Source: Streptomyces sp. NBC_01235 (GTDB lineage Bacteria > Actinomycetota > Actinomycetes > Streptomycetales > Streptomycetaceae). From it: 64,000 nt of DNA. Position numbers and translations under genes: made by a program. The notes beneath the pieces were generated by a model. That model did no database searches. It was not told the origin of the DNA and saw only the letters and a program-made list of their open reading frames with translations. The first letter of the stretch is position 1. Each line of letters begins with the position of its first letter. Shown here one piece after another: positions 49,978 to 58,834 of this stretch. Location: NCBI RefSeq assembly GCF_035989285.1, contig NZ_CP108513.1, positions 1,178,001-1,242,000 of the forward strand. The letters are read 5' to 3'.

Positions 49978-52008
49978 GTGTTCACGGGGATCGACGAGGT
50001 CGACTGGACCTCACTGCGACACGCGTACGGCAGCGCGCGGGACGTGCCCGGGCTGCTCAGAGGGCTGGCCTCCGCGGAGACCGCCGAGCGGGCGGCGGCG
50101 CTGGACGGCATGTACGGCGCGGTGCACCACGAGGGGAACGTCTACGACTCGACGCTCGCCTGCGTTCCGTTTCTGCTCGCGCTGGCCGCCGACGAACGGG
50201 TGCGGGAGCGTGGCGGGCTGGTGGACCTGCTGGTGAGCATCGGGGAGTGCGCGAGCGCCGAGGGCGTGGCCGCGCGGGCCGGTGTGGTGGTCCGCGCGGG
50301 GGCCGCCGTCCGGGCGGGCGCCGAGGTCTTCGTCCGGCTGACCGGGGATCCGGACGCGGGAGTGCGCCGGGCGGCGGCCACGGCGGTCGTGCGGTTTCTC
50401 GACGAACCGGCGCGTGTCCTGGCCCTGTTACGGGAACGGCTCACGGTCGAGCGGAACGACCGGCTCGTGATCGCCCTCGTCGAGAACCTCGGTCACTTCG
50501 CGCGACGGCATCCCCAACAGGCCGCCCGGGCGGTGGAGCTGCTGGCCGCGCTGAGCGGTCCGCCCCACGGTCCGGGACCGCGCCTGGCCGCGCTGGGCCA
50601 GCTCGCGTCCTGCGCGCCCGAGCGGCTCCCGGCCGACCTGGTGCCGACGGTCCTCGGGCTGGTCGGGGAGCGCTCCGCGCAGCACCCCTGCCGCCCGGGG
50701 GCGGCGGGCGCGTCCGGCGTGCACTCGCTCGTCGACCGGCTACGGCGACTGCGCCCTTCGGACGAGGAGGGGACCAGGCTGCTGCGCACCCTGCACACCG
50801 CGCTCGACGACCGTCTGCCGGACCGGATCACCCTGCTGCACGGGCAGTTGACGAGCCCGGCGCCCACCGACCGGTGCAACGCCGTGCTGTTGGCCGCCGC
50901 GCTGTTCCGGGAGTGGCGGGGCGACCACAGCGCGACGGTGGCGTTGATCGCGGAGCAACTGCGCCCGGAGGAGCACGAGGACAGGGGGCGGCTCCGCGAC
51001 ACGGCCGTGTCCGTCCTCGCCGATCTCTTCGCGCTGGCCGCCCCGGCCGCCGACCGCCTCCACGCGCTGGTGGCCTCGCACCCCGACGAGTGGATACGGC
51101 GGTGGCGGCCCGAGGCGCCCCTGCTCGCCGGGCCGCTGCACGCGCTGGCCAGGAGCGGGGATCCACGTGCGGTGCCCGTCCTGGCCGAGGTGCTGGCCGA
51201 GCCGGTCGTCCCCCGGGACCTGGGAGCCGCCGTCGCGGACCTCGGCGCCCCGGCGGCCCCGCTCGCGCCGGCCCTGCGGCGCGCGCTCGCCGCCGTGCCC
51301 CTCGGCTCCCCCGACACGGCGACGCCCCTGCTGTCCGCGCTGCGGGCACTGCGCGACACGGAGTCACTGCCCGAGGTGGTGCGCGTGCTCGACGCCGCCC
51401 GTCGAGCCGCCCGGACCGGCCACGGGGACCGGCCCCTACGGGCCGCGATCGAGACCCTGGCTGCCTTCGGGGCCGGCGCGCGCGAGGCCGTGCCGGTCCT
51501 GCGTGGGCTGCTGGACGGCGAACACGCTCTCGCCGCGGCGGACGCCCTGTGGGCCGTCGAGGGCGACACGTCCGCCGTCCTGCACGTCCTGCTGCGGGAG
51601 TTGACGCACGAGGATCACTGGCGGCGGACCCTCGCCGCGCGCTCGCTCGAGCTGCTCGGCCCCGCGGCACACCCTGCGCTGCCCGCGCTGCGCCGGGCGA
51701 TCGAGACGGGCAGCGCGGCGGAGAGGGCGGCGGCCGGATGCGCGGTCTGCCGGATCACCGGGGAGGTCGAACCGGCCGTCGGCGGGGCGCTGCGGTCCGC
51801 TTGGGCGGAACGCCCCCGGACACGCACTGCCATCGCCACCTGCCTCACCGCCCTCGGTCCCACGGCCGCGCCGCTTCGGGACCTGGCGGCGACGGAACTC
51901 GCCGGACCTCGCCGCCACACCGCCCGCCCCGGCGGACACGGCAGCCACGACATCCCGAGGGACGAGGAGCTGCTGAGGGTCTGCCGGGGGGTGGTGGAGG
52001 GCACGTAG
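49978..52008 (+). CDS. HEAT-repeat protein with a TTA codon
   Basis: 676 aa from GTG 49978, 5 nt after GGGGAGG. The N-terminal domain (FTGIDEVDWTSLRHAYGSAR, DGMYGAVHHEGNVYDST) is followed by a long alpha-solenoid of HEAT-like repeats, with helices such as DAGVRRAAATAVVRFLDEPA and AVPVLAEVLAEPVV. It lacks a signal peptide and membrane segments and is probably a protein-binding scaffold. Codon 151 (50428-50430) is TTA, the codon read by bldA tRNA, so its synthesis may be developmentally limited. The promoter looks DNA-damage responsive. The partner is unknown. Confidence 0.82.
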   Translation: MFTGIDEVDWTSLRHAYGSARDVPGLLRGLASAETAERAAALDGMYGAVHHEGNVYDSTLACVPFLLALAADERVRERGGLVDLLVSIGECASAEGVAARAGVVVRAGAAVRAGAEVFVRLTGDPDAGVRRAAATAVVRFLDEPARVLALLRERLTVERNDRLVIALVENLGHFARRHPQQAARAVELLAALSGPPHGPGPRLAALGQLASCAPERLPADLVPTVLGLVGERSAQHPCRPGAAGASGVHSLVDRLRRLRPSDEEGTRLLRTLHTALDDRLPDRITLLHGQLTSPAPTDRCNAVLLAAALFREWRGDHSATVALIAEQLRPEEHEDRGRLRDTAVSVLADLFALAAPAADRLHALVASHPDEWIRRWRPEAPLLAGPLHALARSGDPRAVPVLAEVLAEPVVPRDLGAAVADLGAPAAPLAPALRRALAAVPLGSPDTATPLLSALRALRDTESLPEVVRVLDAARRAARTGHGDRPLRAAIETLAAFGAGAREAVPVLRGLLDGEHALAAADALWAVEGDTSAVLHVLLRELTHEDHWRRTLAARSLELLGPAAHPALPALRRAIETGSAAERAAAGCAVCRITGEVEPAVGGALRSAWAERPRTRTAIATCLTALGPTAAPLRDLAATELAGPRRHTARPGGHGSHDIPRDEELLRVCRGVVEGT

Positions 52009-52176
52009 GCGAACGGCTGCCCATGCGCACCCGGCGGGTGGGGTGGGGGTGGAGGGCCGGTGGCGATCGCGGGTGGCGGCGGCCACCTCCGCCCAGGCAC
52101 GAAGTCTCCGCCCGGGCGACAAGCCTTCACGCGGCCCTCAGGCCTCCGTCCGGGTGAAACCGCAGACCGGGTCGGG

Positions 52177-52758
52177 TCAGCCCGTGGGGCGGCCCCACAG
52201 TGCGTCGAAGCGGGCCCAGTCCGTGTCCCACTGCTCGACGCGTCGGCGTTCCAGGCGGCCCCGTACGAAACGGCCGCCCGCGAAGGGGAGGGCCGCCGCG
52301 CCGACTCCTGCCAGGCCGCCGACGAGAGAGGCGCGCAGTCTGGCCTGGGCGGCGGTGGCCGGTTCGGTCACCAGGCGGCCCTGGCGGTCCGTCCAGACCG
52401 TGACGGGGGTGCCGGCGGCGCTGCCGGGGCCGACCCGGACCTGGCCGGCGTGCGCGGAACCGTCCGGCCCGGTCCAGCCCACCTTCGCCCACACCTGATC
52501 GCCGCTGGAGGACCCGCTCGCTGCGGCCTTGCCCGGGGCTTGCTCGGACAGTCGCCCCACGAGGGGCCGCCACTCGACGCGTTCCCGCGCCAGGCCGTGC
52601 TCGACGGACCCTGCGGTCGCCAACCCCGCCAGGACCCCGGCGAGTACGGTCAACACCCACACGCCGAGCACGACCCAGGACTCCACCGTGTCGGCGCGAC
52701 GCTTGAGCGGGTTGCGCCGCCAGCGCCACAGCCACACCTTCGGACCTCGGAACGCCAT
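52177..52758 (-). CDS. Rv1733c-like membrane protein
   Basis: 193 aa from ATG 52758 with GAGGAGG upstream. It starts RGPKVWLWRWRRNPLKRRAD, then has one helix (SWVVLGVWVLTVLAGVLAGL), an outer loop of about 100 residues with TGPDGSAHAGQVRVGPGSAA and TVWTDRQGRLVTEP, and a second helix (SLVGGLAGVGAAALPF). This matches the actinobacterial Rv1733c family as I recall it. The function is unknown. The family is abundant in streptomycetes. Confidence 0.85.
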   Translation of the reverse strand: MAFRGPKVWLWRWRRNPLKRRADTVESWVVLGVWVLTVLAGVLAGLATAGSVEHGLARERVEWRPLVGRLSEQAPGKAAASGSSSGDQVWAKVGWTGPDGSAHAGQVRVGPGSAAGTPVTVWTDRQGRLVTEPATAAQARLRASLVGGLAGVGAAALPFAGGRFVRGRLERRRVEQWDTDWARFDALWGRPTG

Positions 52759-52965
52759 CGAAGGCTTCCTCCTCGTGAGCACATGAACATCCCGGCCGCC
52801 CTCCCATACGGGGCAGGCGGGCCCGATGCTCAGGACGACTCCCTCGTCCCGACGGTCCCACGCTCCCGGCAGCCGCGCAGGCGTCCCGCCGAAAGTGGCC
52901 GATGTCATGCTGTCCTCGCCCGCCATCCCCGCTGTGACCTGCGGCGACGGCGTGTCCAGAGGTGA

Positions 52966-52988
52966 CTGTCAGTGGCGAGGTGCAGACT
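52966..52988 (+). promoter_or_regulatory. RecA-NDp/PafBC-type promoter
   Basis: CTGTCAGTG (52966-52974), 8 nt, then CAGACT (52983-52988), 49 nt before the beta-propeller gene. The 22-nt stretch differs from the HEAT gene site at one internal base. Confidence 0.62.
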
Positions 52989-53037
52989 GGCCGGTGTCTG
53001 GGACAAGGACGTCGAAGACACAGCGGAGGTGATCGGC

Positions 53038-54123
53038 ATGACCGAGGTACTGCTCGCCGTGGGCACGCGCAAAGGCCTGTTCATCGGGCGCCGGCGCGGC
53101 GCCACATGGGAGTTCGACGAATCCCCCTATTTCAACGCACAGGCCATCTACTCGGTCGCCATCGACACCCGCGGCGACCGCCCGCGGCTGTTGGCCGGCG
53201 GCGACAGCGCGCACTGGGGCCCGTCGGTGTTCCACTCCGACGACCTCGGCCGAACCTGGACCGAACCGGGGAAACCGGCCGTCAAGTTCCCGCAGGACAC
53301 GCAGGCCTCGTTGGAGCGGGTGTGGCAGCTGCACCCGGCGGCGGCCGAGCCGGACGTGGTGTACGCGGGCACGGAACCGGCCGCGCTGTATCGCTCGGAG
53401 GACCGCGGCGAGAGCTTCGAGCTGGTCCGCCCCCTGTGGGAGCACCCCACGCGCTCGAAGTGGGTGCCGGGCGGCGGCGGGGAGGGCCTGCACACGGTCC
53501 TCACCGACGAACGCGACCCGCAGGCGGTGACCGTGGCCGTGTCGACGGCCGGGGTGTTCCGCACGACCGACGGCGGGGCGAGCTGGGCGCCCTCCAACTC
53601 CGGTGTCTCCGCGGTGTTCCTGCCGGATCCGAACCCGGAGTTCGGCCAGTGCGTGCACAAGGTCGCGAGGGACGCCGCGAACCCGGACCGCCTCTACCTT
53701 CAGAACCACTGGGGGGTCTACCGCAGCGACGACACGGGCCGGCAGTGGACCGACATCGGCGCGGGCCTGCCCTCCACCTTCGGCTTCGCCGTCGCCGCGC
53801 ACCCGACCCGCGGCGACACGGCGTACGTGTTCCCGATCAACGCCGACGCCGACCGGGTACCCGCCGACCACAGATGCCGCGTCTTCCGCACGGCGGACGC
53901 CGGCAGGAGCTGGGAGCCGCTCACGGCCGGCCTGCCGCAGGAGGACCATTACGGCACGGTCCTGCGCGACGCGCTCAGGACGGACGACGCGGACCCAGCG
54001 GGCGTGTACTTCGGCAACCGCAACGGCGAGGTGTTCGCCTCCGCCGACGACGGCGACAGCTGGCGCCAACTGGCCTCGCACCTGCCGGACGTCCTGTGCG
54101 TACGGGCCGCGGTGATCGGATGA
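53038..54123 (+). CDS. Beta-propeller (BNR/sialidase-like) protein
   Basis: 361 aa from ATG 53038, 8 nt after GGAGG. It contains repeated Asp-box-like units: SDDLGRTWTEPG, SEDRGESFELV, TTDGGASWAPS, SDDTGRQWTDIG, TADAGRSWEPL and SADDGDSWRQL (SxDxGxxW). It begins EVLLAVGTRKGLFIGRRRGA. The structure is a six- to seven-bladed propeller. Sialidase-type catalytic Arg and Glu positions are not evident, and it has no signal peptide, so it is a cytoplasmic scaffold or sensor of unknown role. The promoter matches the HEAT gene. Confidence 0.85.
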   Translation: MTEVLLAVGTRKGLFIGRRRGATWEFDESPYFNAQAIYSVAIDTRGDRPRLLAGGDSAHWGPSVFHSDDLGRTWTEPGKPAVKFPQDTQASLERVWQLHPAAAEPDVVYAGTEPAALYRSEDRGESFELVRPLWEHPTRSKWVPGGGGEGLHTVLTDERDPQAVTVAVSTAGVFRTTDGGASWAPSNSGVSAVFLPDPNPEFGQCVHKVARDAANPDRLYLQNHWGVYRSDDTGRQWTDIGAGLPSTFGFAVAAHPTRGDTAYVFPINADADRVPADHRCRVFRTADAGRSWEPLTAGLPQEDHYGTVLRDALRTDDADPAGVYFGNRNGEVFASADDGDSWRQLASHLPDVLCVRAAVIG

Positions 54124-54215
54124 GGCGGACCCCGCGAAAGTGACGGCCGTCCGGCCTTGGCCAACGGTTGCTCACCCACAGCACCTCCGCCAAGCAGACC
54201 GAGCAGGTCTGAGCT

Positions 54216-54256
54216 CACGAAAGGGGCCCGACGTCATGTCGGCCACCCCTTTCGTG
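54216..54256. other. Strong 11-bp stem with an inner stem
   Basis: CACGAAAGGGG (54216-54226) pairs perfectly with CCCCTTTCGTG (54246-54256), and CCGAC/GTCGG pair inside. It may end the propeller gene message or be a small structured RNA. The rest of the 283-nt gap (54124-54406) has no convincing gene. Confidence 0.55.
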
Positions 54257-54406
54257 CAAGGCGTACCACGAAGTCGCGTACGAGGTGGCGGACCGGCCCA
54301 CGATCGCCGTCGGTATGCCTTCGCGGAGCCGCTGCGGCCAGAGCTGTCGGACCCCGTAGACGCTGACGGCCGAGGGCGGACGAAGAGACTCGGACGCGGC
54401 AGGGGC

Positions 54407-55084
54407 CTACGGCAGTTGCCAGTCCACCGGCTGAGCACCCTGCCGCAGCAAGAGGTCGTTGACCCTGCTGAACGGCCGTGAGCCGAAGAAACCGCGGTCC
54501 GCCGACATCGGCGAGGGATGCGCGGACTCGATCGCCGGAAGATCCCCGAGCAACGGCCGCAGATTACGCGCGTCACGCCCCCAAAGGACCGACACCAGCG
54601 GCTTCCCTCGTGCGGCCAACGCCCGGATGGCCTGCTCGGTGACCTCCTCCCAGCCCTTGCCACGGTGCGCGGCCGGCTTGCGCGGGGCCGTCGTCAACGC
54701 CCTGTTGAGCAACAGCACACCCTGCTGCGTCCACGGCGTCAGATCACCGTTGGACGGCCTGGGCAGCCCCAGGTCGGAGTGCATCTCCCGGAAGATGTTC
54801 TCCAGGCTCCCCGGCAGCGAACGCACCTCGGGCGCCACCGCGAAACTCAACCCGATCGCCATCCCCGGTGTGGGATAGGGATCCTGGCCGACGATCAGGA
54901 CGCGGACGTCGTCGAAGGGCTGCTGGAAGGCCCTCAGGACGTTCGCCCCGGCCGGAAGATAGGTCCGGCCCGCAGCTATCTCGGCCCGGAGGAAGTCCCC
55001 CATGGCCGCGATACGTTCGGCCACAGGTTCCAGAGCCTTCGCCCAGCCTGCTTCGACAAGTTCATGCAAGGGTCGTGGTGCCAC
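54407..55084 (-). CDS. ung: Uracil-DNA glycosylase, family 1
   Basis: 225 aa from GTG 55084. It has the catalytic-water motif [20 protein letters not shown] (with Pro where E. coli has His), [19 protein letters not shown] and [20 protein letters not shown] (HPSP loop with His). It removes uracil from DNA to start base excision repair. Length equals other actinobacterial Ung proteins. A TAGAGT box (55093-55098) lies 8 nt before the GTG, which supports this start and a leaderless message. Confidence 0.94.
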   Translation of the reverse strand: MAPRPLHELVEAGWAKALEPVAERIAAMGDFLRAEIAAGRTYLPAGANVLRAFQQPFDDVRVLIVGQDPYPTPGMAIGLSFAVAPEVRSLPGSLENIFREMHSDLGLPRPSNGDLTPWTQQGVLLLNRALTTAPRKPAAHRGKGWEEVTEQAIRALAARGKPLVSVLWGRDARNLRPLLGDLPAIESAHPSPMSADRGFFGSRPFSRVNDLLLRQGAQPVDWQLP

Positions 55085-55215
55085 GACGCGCCACTCTACT
55101 GGCACGCGCCGCGCCCCTGCACAAGCGGAGAAACCCCGCACGCGGACGCCGTCCCTCGGCACTACCCTTCCTTCTCGCCAAGGTCTTCGAGCCGGTCACA
55201 GGGAAGGAGCGGAGC

Positions 55216-56334
55216 ATGTCGCCTCCGGTGATCGAGCCACTCCCTCCCCGAAACGCAGATCCTGACCGTCAGGGCGCACCGGCGCCTGCCGTGACCGCCG
55301 ACGCCGGTCCCGGCGACGACACCGCCACCGCCTCCAGCACCGCGACCGGCTCCCCGTACGGCTCCGACTCCCGGTCCGGCATCCTCGCCGTGGATTCGGG
55401 TGGTTCCGGGCTGCGGGTCGCGCTGGGAACCGCCGAGCGGGGGGTCCTGGGCCGACGCTCGTCCGAGGTGCCCGTGCGCACCGGCGCGCGGGGCATCGAC
55501 CCGGGCCATCTCATGGCGCACCTCGCGCCACTGGTCCGGGCGTTGACGGAGGAGACCGGTGCCCCGACGCCGGCCACGGCCGTCGTGGGCGCGGCCGGGT
55601 TCAGCACGCTGGGCGACGCCCTGCGGGCGGAGCTTCCGGGCGCGCTGGCGCGGGAGTTCGGGGTCCGTACGACCGCGCTCGCCGCCGACGCCGTCACCGC
55701 CTATGTCGGTGCGCTCGGAGCGCGGCCGGGTGCGGTGGTGGCGGCCGGCACGGGTCTGATCGCGATCGGCACGGATCTGACGGCGTGGCGGCGGGCGGAC
55801 GGGTGGGGTCATCTGCTCGGTGACTGCGGGGGTGGCGCCTGGATCGGCCGGGCGGGGCTGGAAGCCGCCCTGCGCGCGTACGACGGGCGTCCCGGCGGGT
55901 CCGCTCCGCTCCTGGCCCGCGCCGAGGAGCGGTTCGGCCCGATGCCCGGCCTGCCCGGCCTGCTCTACCCTCGCGCGGACCGCCCGGCCGTCCTCGCCTC
56001 CTTCGCGCCGCACGTGGCCGGTTGCGCCCAGGACGACCCGGTCGCCGCCGGCATCCTGCGTGCGGCGGCCGGGCACCTGGCCGAGTCGGCCGCCGCCGTC
56101 TGTCCGCGCGGCGGGGAGCCCCGGATCGCCCTCACCGGGGGCCTGTTCAGGATCGGCGACCCTCTCCTCGTCCCCCTGGAGGGCGAATTGGCGAGACGGC
56201 TGCCGCACGCCCGGCGGGTGCCCGCCGATGGCGATCCGCTGGACGGCGCCGTGCGCATCGCCATCGCTCTGGCAACGGGCACGCTCACGCTGCCGGGCGA
56301 GGACACGCTGCTGTCGGTGGTGCACCAGACGTAA
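55216..56334 (+). CDS. BadF/BcrA-type ATPase (N-acetylglucosamine kinase-like)
   Basis: 372 aa from ATG 55216, 8 nt after AAGGAG. After a disordered Pro/Ala/Asp-rich stretch (residues 1-55), the actin-like ATPase fold begins with ILAVDSGGSGLRVALGTAER. It continues with VVGAAGFSTLG, AVVAAGTGLIAIGTDL, GWGHLLGDCGGGAWIGR and RIALTGGLF. This is the BadF/BadG/BcrA/BcrD group, which in streptomycetes includes N-acetylglucosamine kinases. The sugar role is inferred. It is divergent from ung. Confidence 0.85.
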   Translation: MSPPVIEPLPPRNADPDRQGAPAPAVTADAGPGDDTATASSTATGSPYGSDSRSGILAVDSGGSGLRVALGTAERGVLGRRSSEVPVRTGARGIDPGHLMAHLAPLVRALTEETGAPTPATAVVGAAGFSTLGDALRAELPGALAREFGVRTTALAADAVTAYVGALGARPGAVVAAGTGLIAIGTDLTAWRRADGWGHLLGDCGGGAWIGRAGLEAALRAYDGRPGGSAPLLARAEERFGPMPGLPGLLYPRADRPAVLASFAPHVAGCAQDDPVAAGILRAAAGHLAESAAAVCPRGGEPRIALTGGLFRIGDPLLVPLEGELARRLPHARRVPADGDPLDGAVRIAIALATGTLTLPGEDTLLSVVHQT

Positions 56335-56523
56335 TGCATCGGGCGTAGGGAACGTACGTGGCGGTCCAAAAGCGGGGATTACCCCCTTCGAGGGCAAGTC
56401 GCCCGGAAAACACGCTGATCACTTCTGATCCGTACGTAACTCATCAGACAAAACCGGACGGATACCGCTCACCTGCACCCTCCCCGAACAGGGGAGCCCA
56501 GGAAGCCAGTAACATGCCTCGCC

Positions 56524-57447
56524 ATGAGCTCCCCCACTGGGCCCGCGTCCGGCCTGCCAGTACGAATGCCGCGACCTCGCCAGCCCGGGCGGCACCGCCG
56601 ACCCGAGCCCCTGGCGGCTCCTGAGGGCGCGCCCGCCCTCGTTCTCGCGGTGCCGGGTACGCCGAGTGCCGCCACCCGCGGCCTCGCCGAGGAGATCGTG
56701 AGCATCGCCCGCTCCGAGCTCCCCGGCCTGGACGCGCGCATCGGCTATCTCGACGGGGACGACACCGACTTCCCCACCCTGCAGTCCGTGCTCGTGTACG
56801 CCGCCGAGGAGCGCACCGCCCGCTTCGAGCAGGCCCGTGCCGCCGGTCTGGACGTCAACGAGCCCGACGGCCCGGTCGCCGTCGTCGTGCCGCTGCTGGC
56901 CGGCCCCGACAGCGCGCTGCTGCGCCAGGTCCGCCAGGCCGTCATGGAGAGCCGGATCGCGGCCGAACTGACCGATGTGCTCGGCCCGCACCCGCTGCTC
57001 GCGGAGGCGCTGCACGTGCGGCTGTCCGAGGCCGGTCTGGCCCGCGCGGACCGCGCCCGGCTGTTCACCGTGGCGACGGCCGCGGACGGCATCATCCTGG
57101 CCTCCGTGGGCGGCGAGGAAGCCGTGCAGGCGGCCGGGATCACCGGCATGCTGCTCGCCGCGCGCCTCGCCGTGCCGGTGATGGCCGCGGCCCTCGACCA
57201 GGAGGGGTCCATCGCCTCCGTCGCCGAGCAGCTGCGTTCCTCCGGCTCCCAGCAACTGGCGCTGGCTCCGTACCTGATCGGCCCGGAGATCGACGCCACG
57301 CTGATCGAGGAGGCGGCCAAGGAGGCGGGCTGCGCCGCCGCCGAGGCGCTCGGCCCGTACCCGGCCATCGGCAAGCTCGCGCTGGCCAAGTACACGACCG
57401 CTCTCGGCATCGCCCCTCCGCAGCCGCAGGGCGCGCCGGTCCGTTGA
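56524..57447 (+). CDS. CbiX-like (sirohydrochlorin chelatase family) protein lacking the N-terminal active-site His
   Basis: 307 aa from ATG 56524. It follows the two-domain CbiX/CbiK-type pattern: PALVLAVPGTPSAATRGLAE, VAVVVPLLAGPDSALLRQVR, ITDVLGPHPLL, and QQLALAPYLIGPEIDATLIE. Where chelatases have VAHGSR, this protein has AVPGTPS, so the first catalytic histidine is lost; the second half also lacks it. A scaffolding or paralogous role is likely. A TAACAT box (56510-56515) 8 nt before the ATG indicates a leaderless transcript. It is not adjacent to sulfite or nitrite reductase genes. Confidence 0.78.
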   Translation: MSSPTGPASGLPVRMPRPRQPGRHRRPEPLAAPEGAPALVLAVPGTPSAATRGLAEEIVSIARSELPGLDARIGYLDGDDTDFPTLQSVLVYAAEERTARFEQARAAGLDVNEPDGPVAVVVPLLAGPDSALLRQVRQAVMESRIAAELTDVLGPHPLLAEALHVRLSEAGLARADRARLFTVATAADGIILASVGGEEAVQAAGITGMLLAARLAVPVMAAALDQEGSIASVAEQLRSSGSQQLALAPYLIGPEIDATLIEEAAKEAGCAAAEALGPYPAIGKLALAKYTTALGIAPPQPQGAPVR

Positions 57448-57475
57448 TCCAACCGTTGGGACGCAGTACGACCCA

Positions 57476-57507
57476 AAGGGTCCGCACCGGCTGAGGAGCG
57501 GGCCCTT
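57476..57507 (+). terminator. Hairpin after CbiX-like gene
   Basis: AAGGGTCCGC and GCGGGCCCTT pair with one mismatch around a 12-nt loop, 29 nt after the stop codon. Confidence 0.65.
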
Positions 57508-57601
57508 CGTCGTGCGGACGGCCGGGGCGGAACATGCCATTGACGCGGGGTGTGGCCCACGCATCCGCGCCGATACAGGATCTGCGGCTCGCCTGCGGCC
57601 T

Positions 57602-57618
57602 GATCCGCCGGACAGGCC
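57602..57618. repeat. Dispersed repeat at the end of the lactonase gene
   Basis: GATCCGCCGGACAGGCC is the same sequence as in the inverted pair at 27651-27712. It runs into the TAG stop (57620-57618) of the lactonase gene. Confidence 0.6.
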
Positions 57619-58664
57619 TACCCGAGGACCACACAGGACGCCGCCGGGACCGCGATCGAGCCGCCGCGTCGGGGCAGGCCGGTGGCCGGATCCAGGGTGA
57701 ACCAGGTGACGTCGCCGGAATGCTCGTTCGCGACGTAGAGGAAGCCGCCCGACCCGTCGACGGCGACGGCCCGCGGCCAGTGCCCGGCGCAGGGCACCGT
57801 CCCGACCAGCCGCAGGGCCTCCCCCTCGCCCTCCACGGCGAACACGGAGAGCACGTCCTCGCCACGGGTGGCGGTCCAGACGAACCTGCCGTCGGGCGAG
57901 ACGACGAGACCCGAGGGGTAGGCGTCCCCGTCCGGCGCGCCGGGCAGTACCGCCGCCTCGGCCATCGGCTTCAGTGAGCCGTCGGAGGCGTCCCAGCGGC
58001 AGACGGTGACGGTCGGGGTGAGTTCGTTGACGACGTAGGCGTATCCGCCGCCCGGGTGGAAGGCCAGGTGGCGCGGTCCGGAGCCGGGGCGGAGCGCGTG
58101 CTCCCGGTGCAGGACGGGGCTGCCGTCGCGCAGGGCGCAGACCCGCACGGAATCCGTCCCGAGGTCCACGCTGACCGCCCAGCGGCCGCTCGGGTCGGGC
58201 TGCACCTGGTGGGCGTGCGGGCCCTGCTGGCGACGCGTGTGCGGGCCCGAACCGGTGTGCCGCAGGACGCCGGAGGCGACGCGGGCGAGGGTGCCGTCCG
58301 GGCGGAGCGGGACGGCGGTGACGCTGCCGGAGCCGTAGTTGGCGGTGAGGACGTGGCCGTCGAACACGCTGAGGTGGGTGGGCCCGCTGCCGCCGATGGG
58401 CACGGGTGGCCCGGCCTGCTCCGGCACGTCGCCCGTGACGCAGTAGGCGGCCACCGCGCCGTCGGCCGTCTCGCTGACCGCGTACAGCGTGTCCCCGGCG
58501 GCCGACAGCGCCAGATAGGAGGGGTCGGGGACGCCGTTCACACTGCTCAGGACGGTCAGCGCGCCGCTGTCCGGGTCCACGGCGGCGGCCACGATCCCGG
58601 GCCCTCCCGCCGCCGTGAACGAGCCGATGAACGCCCGCCGTCGCCTTCCGCCGAGGTCTGCCAC
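57618..58664 (-). CDS. Lactonase family beta-propeller protein
   Basis: 348 aa from GTG 58664 with GGGAGGGG upstream. It shows the YbhE/6-phosphogluconolactonase pattern of a seven-bladed propeller: AFIGSFTAAGGPGI, DPSYLALSAAGDTLYAV, THLSVFDGHVLTANYGSGSV, GPHAHQVQPDPSGRWAVSVD and GPRHLAFHPGGGYAYVVNEL. The His and Arg residues in GPHAHQ and GPRHLAF are the active-site region. No signal peptide. It may hydrolyse 6-phosphogluconolactone or another lactone. Confidence 0.88.
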   Translation of the reverse strand: MADLGGRRRRAFIGSFTAAGGPGIVAAAVDPDSGALTVLSSVNGVPDPSYLALSAAGDTLYAVSETADGAVAAYCVTGDVPEQAGPPVPIGGSGPTHLSVFDGHVLTANYGSGSVTAVPLRPDGTLARVASGVLRHTGSGPHTRRQQGPHAHQVQPDPSGRWAVSVDLGTDSVRVCALRDGSPVLHREHALRPGSGPRHLAFHPGGGYAYVVNELTPTVTVCRWDASDGSLKPMAEAAVLPGAPDGDAYPSGLVVSPDGRFVWTATRGEDVLSVFAVEGEGEALRLVGTVPCAGHWPRAVAVDGSGGFLYVANEHSGDVTWFTLDPATGLPRRGGSIAVPAASCVVLG

Positions 58665-58834
58665 CGCTGTCCCCTCCCGGGTCGCCGCTGTCGCTGCTGA
58701 CGCTGCTGCTCGGGGTGACGGTAGCAGTCGATCACGAGCGGTCTAGACCAGGCACGCTCGCTCGTCCACGCCGGTGCTCCCGGGAACGCGCCGGATCCGG
58801 GCGGCGAGCTCCGCGCCGGGAGGGCCGCGCCCGC

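Noticed and set aside
54235..54481. A short plus-strand frame starting MSATPFVQG
   Set aside because: It begins inside a strong hairpin, lacks a ribosome binding site and continues into antisense ung sequence.
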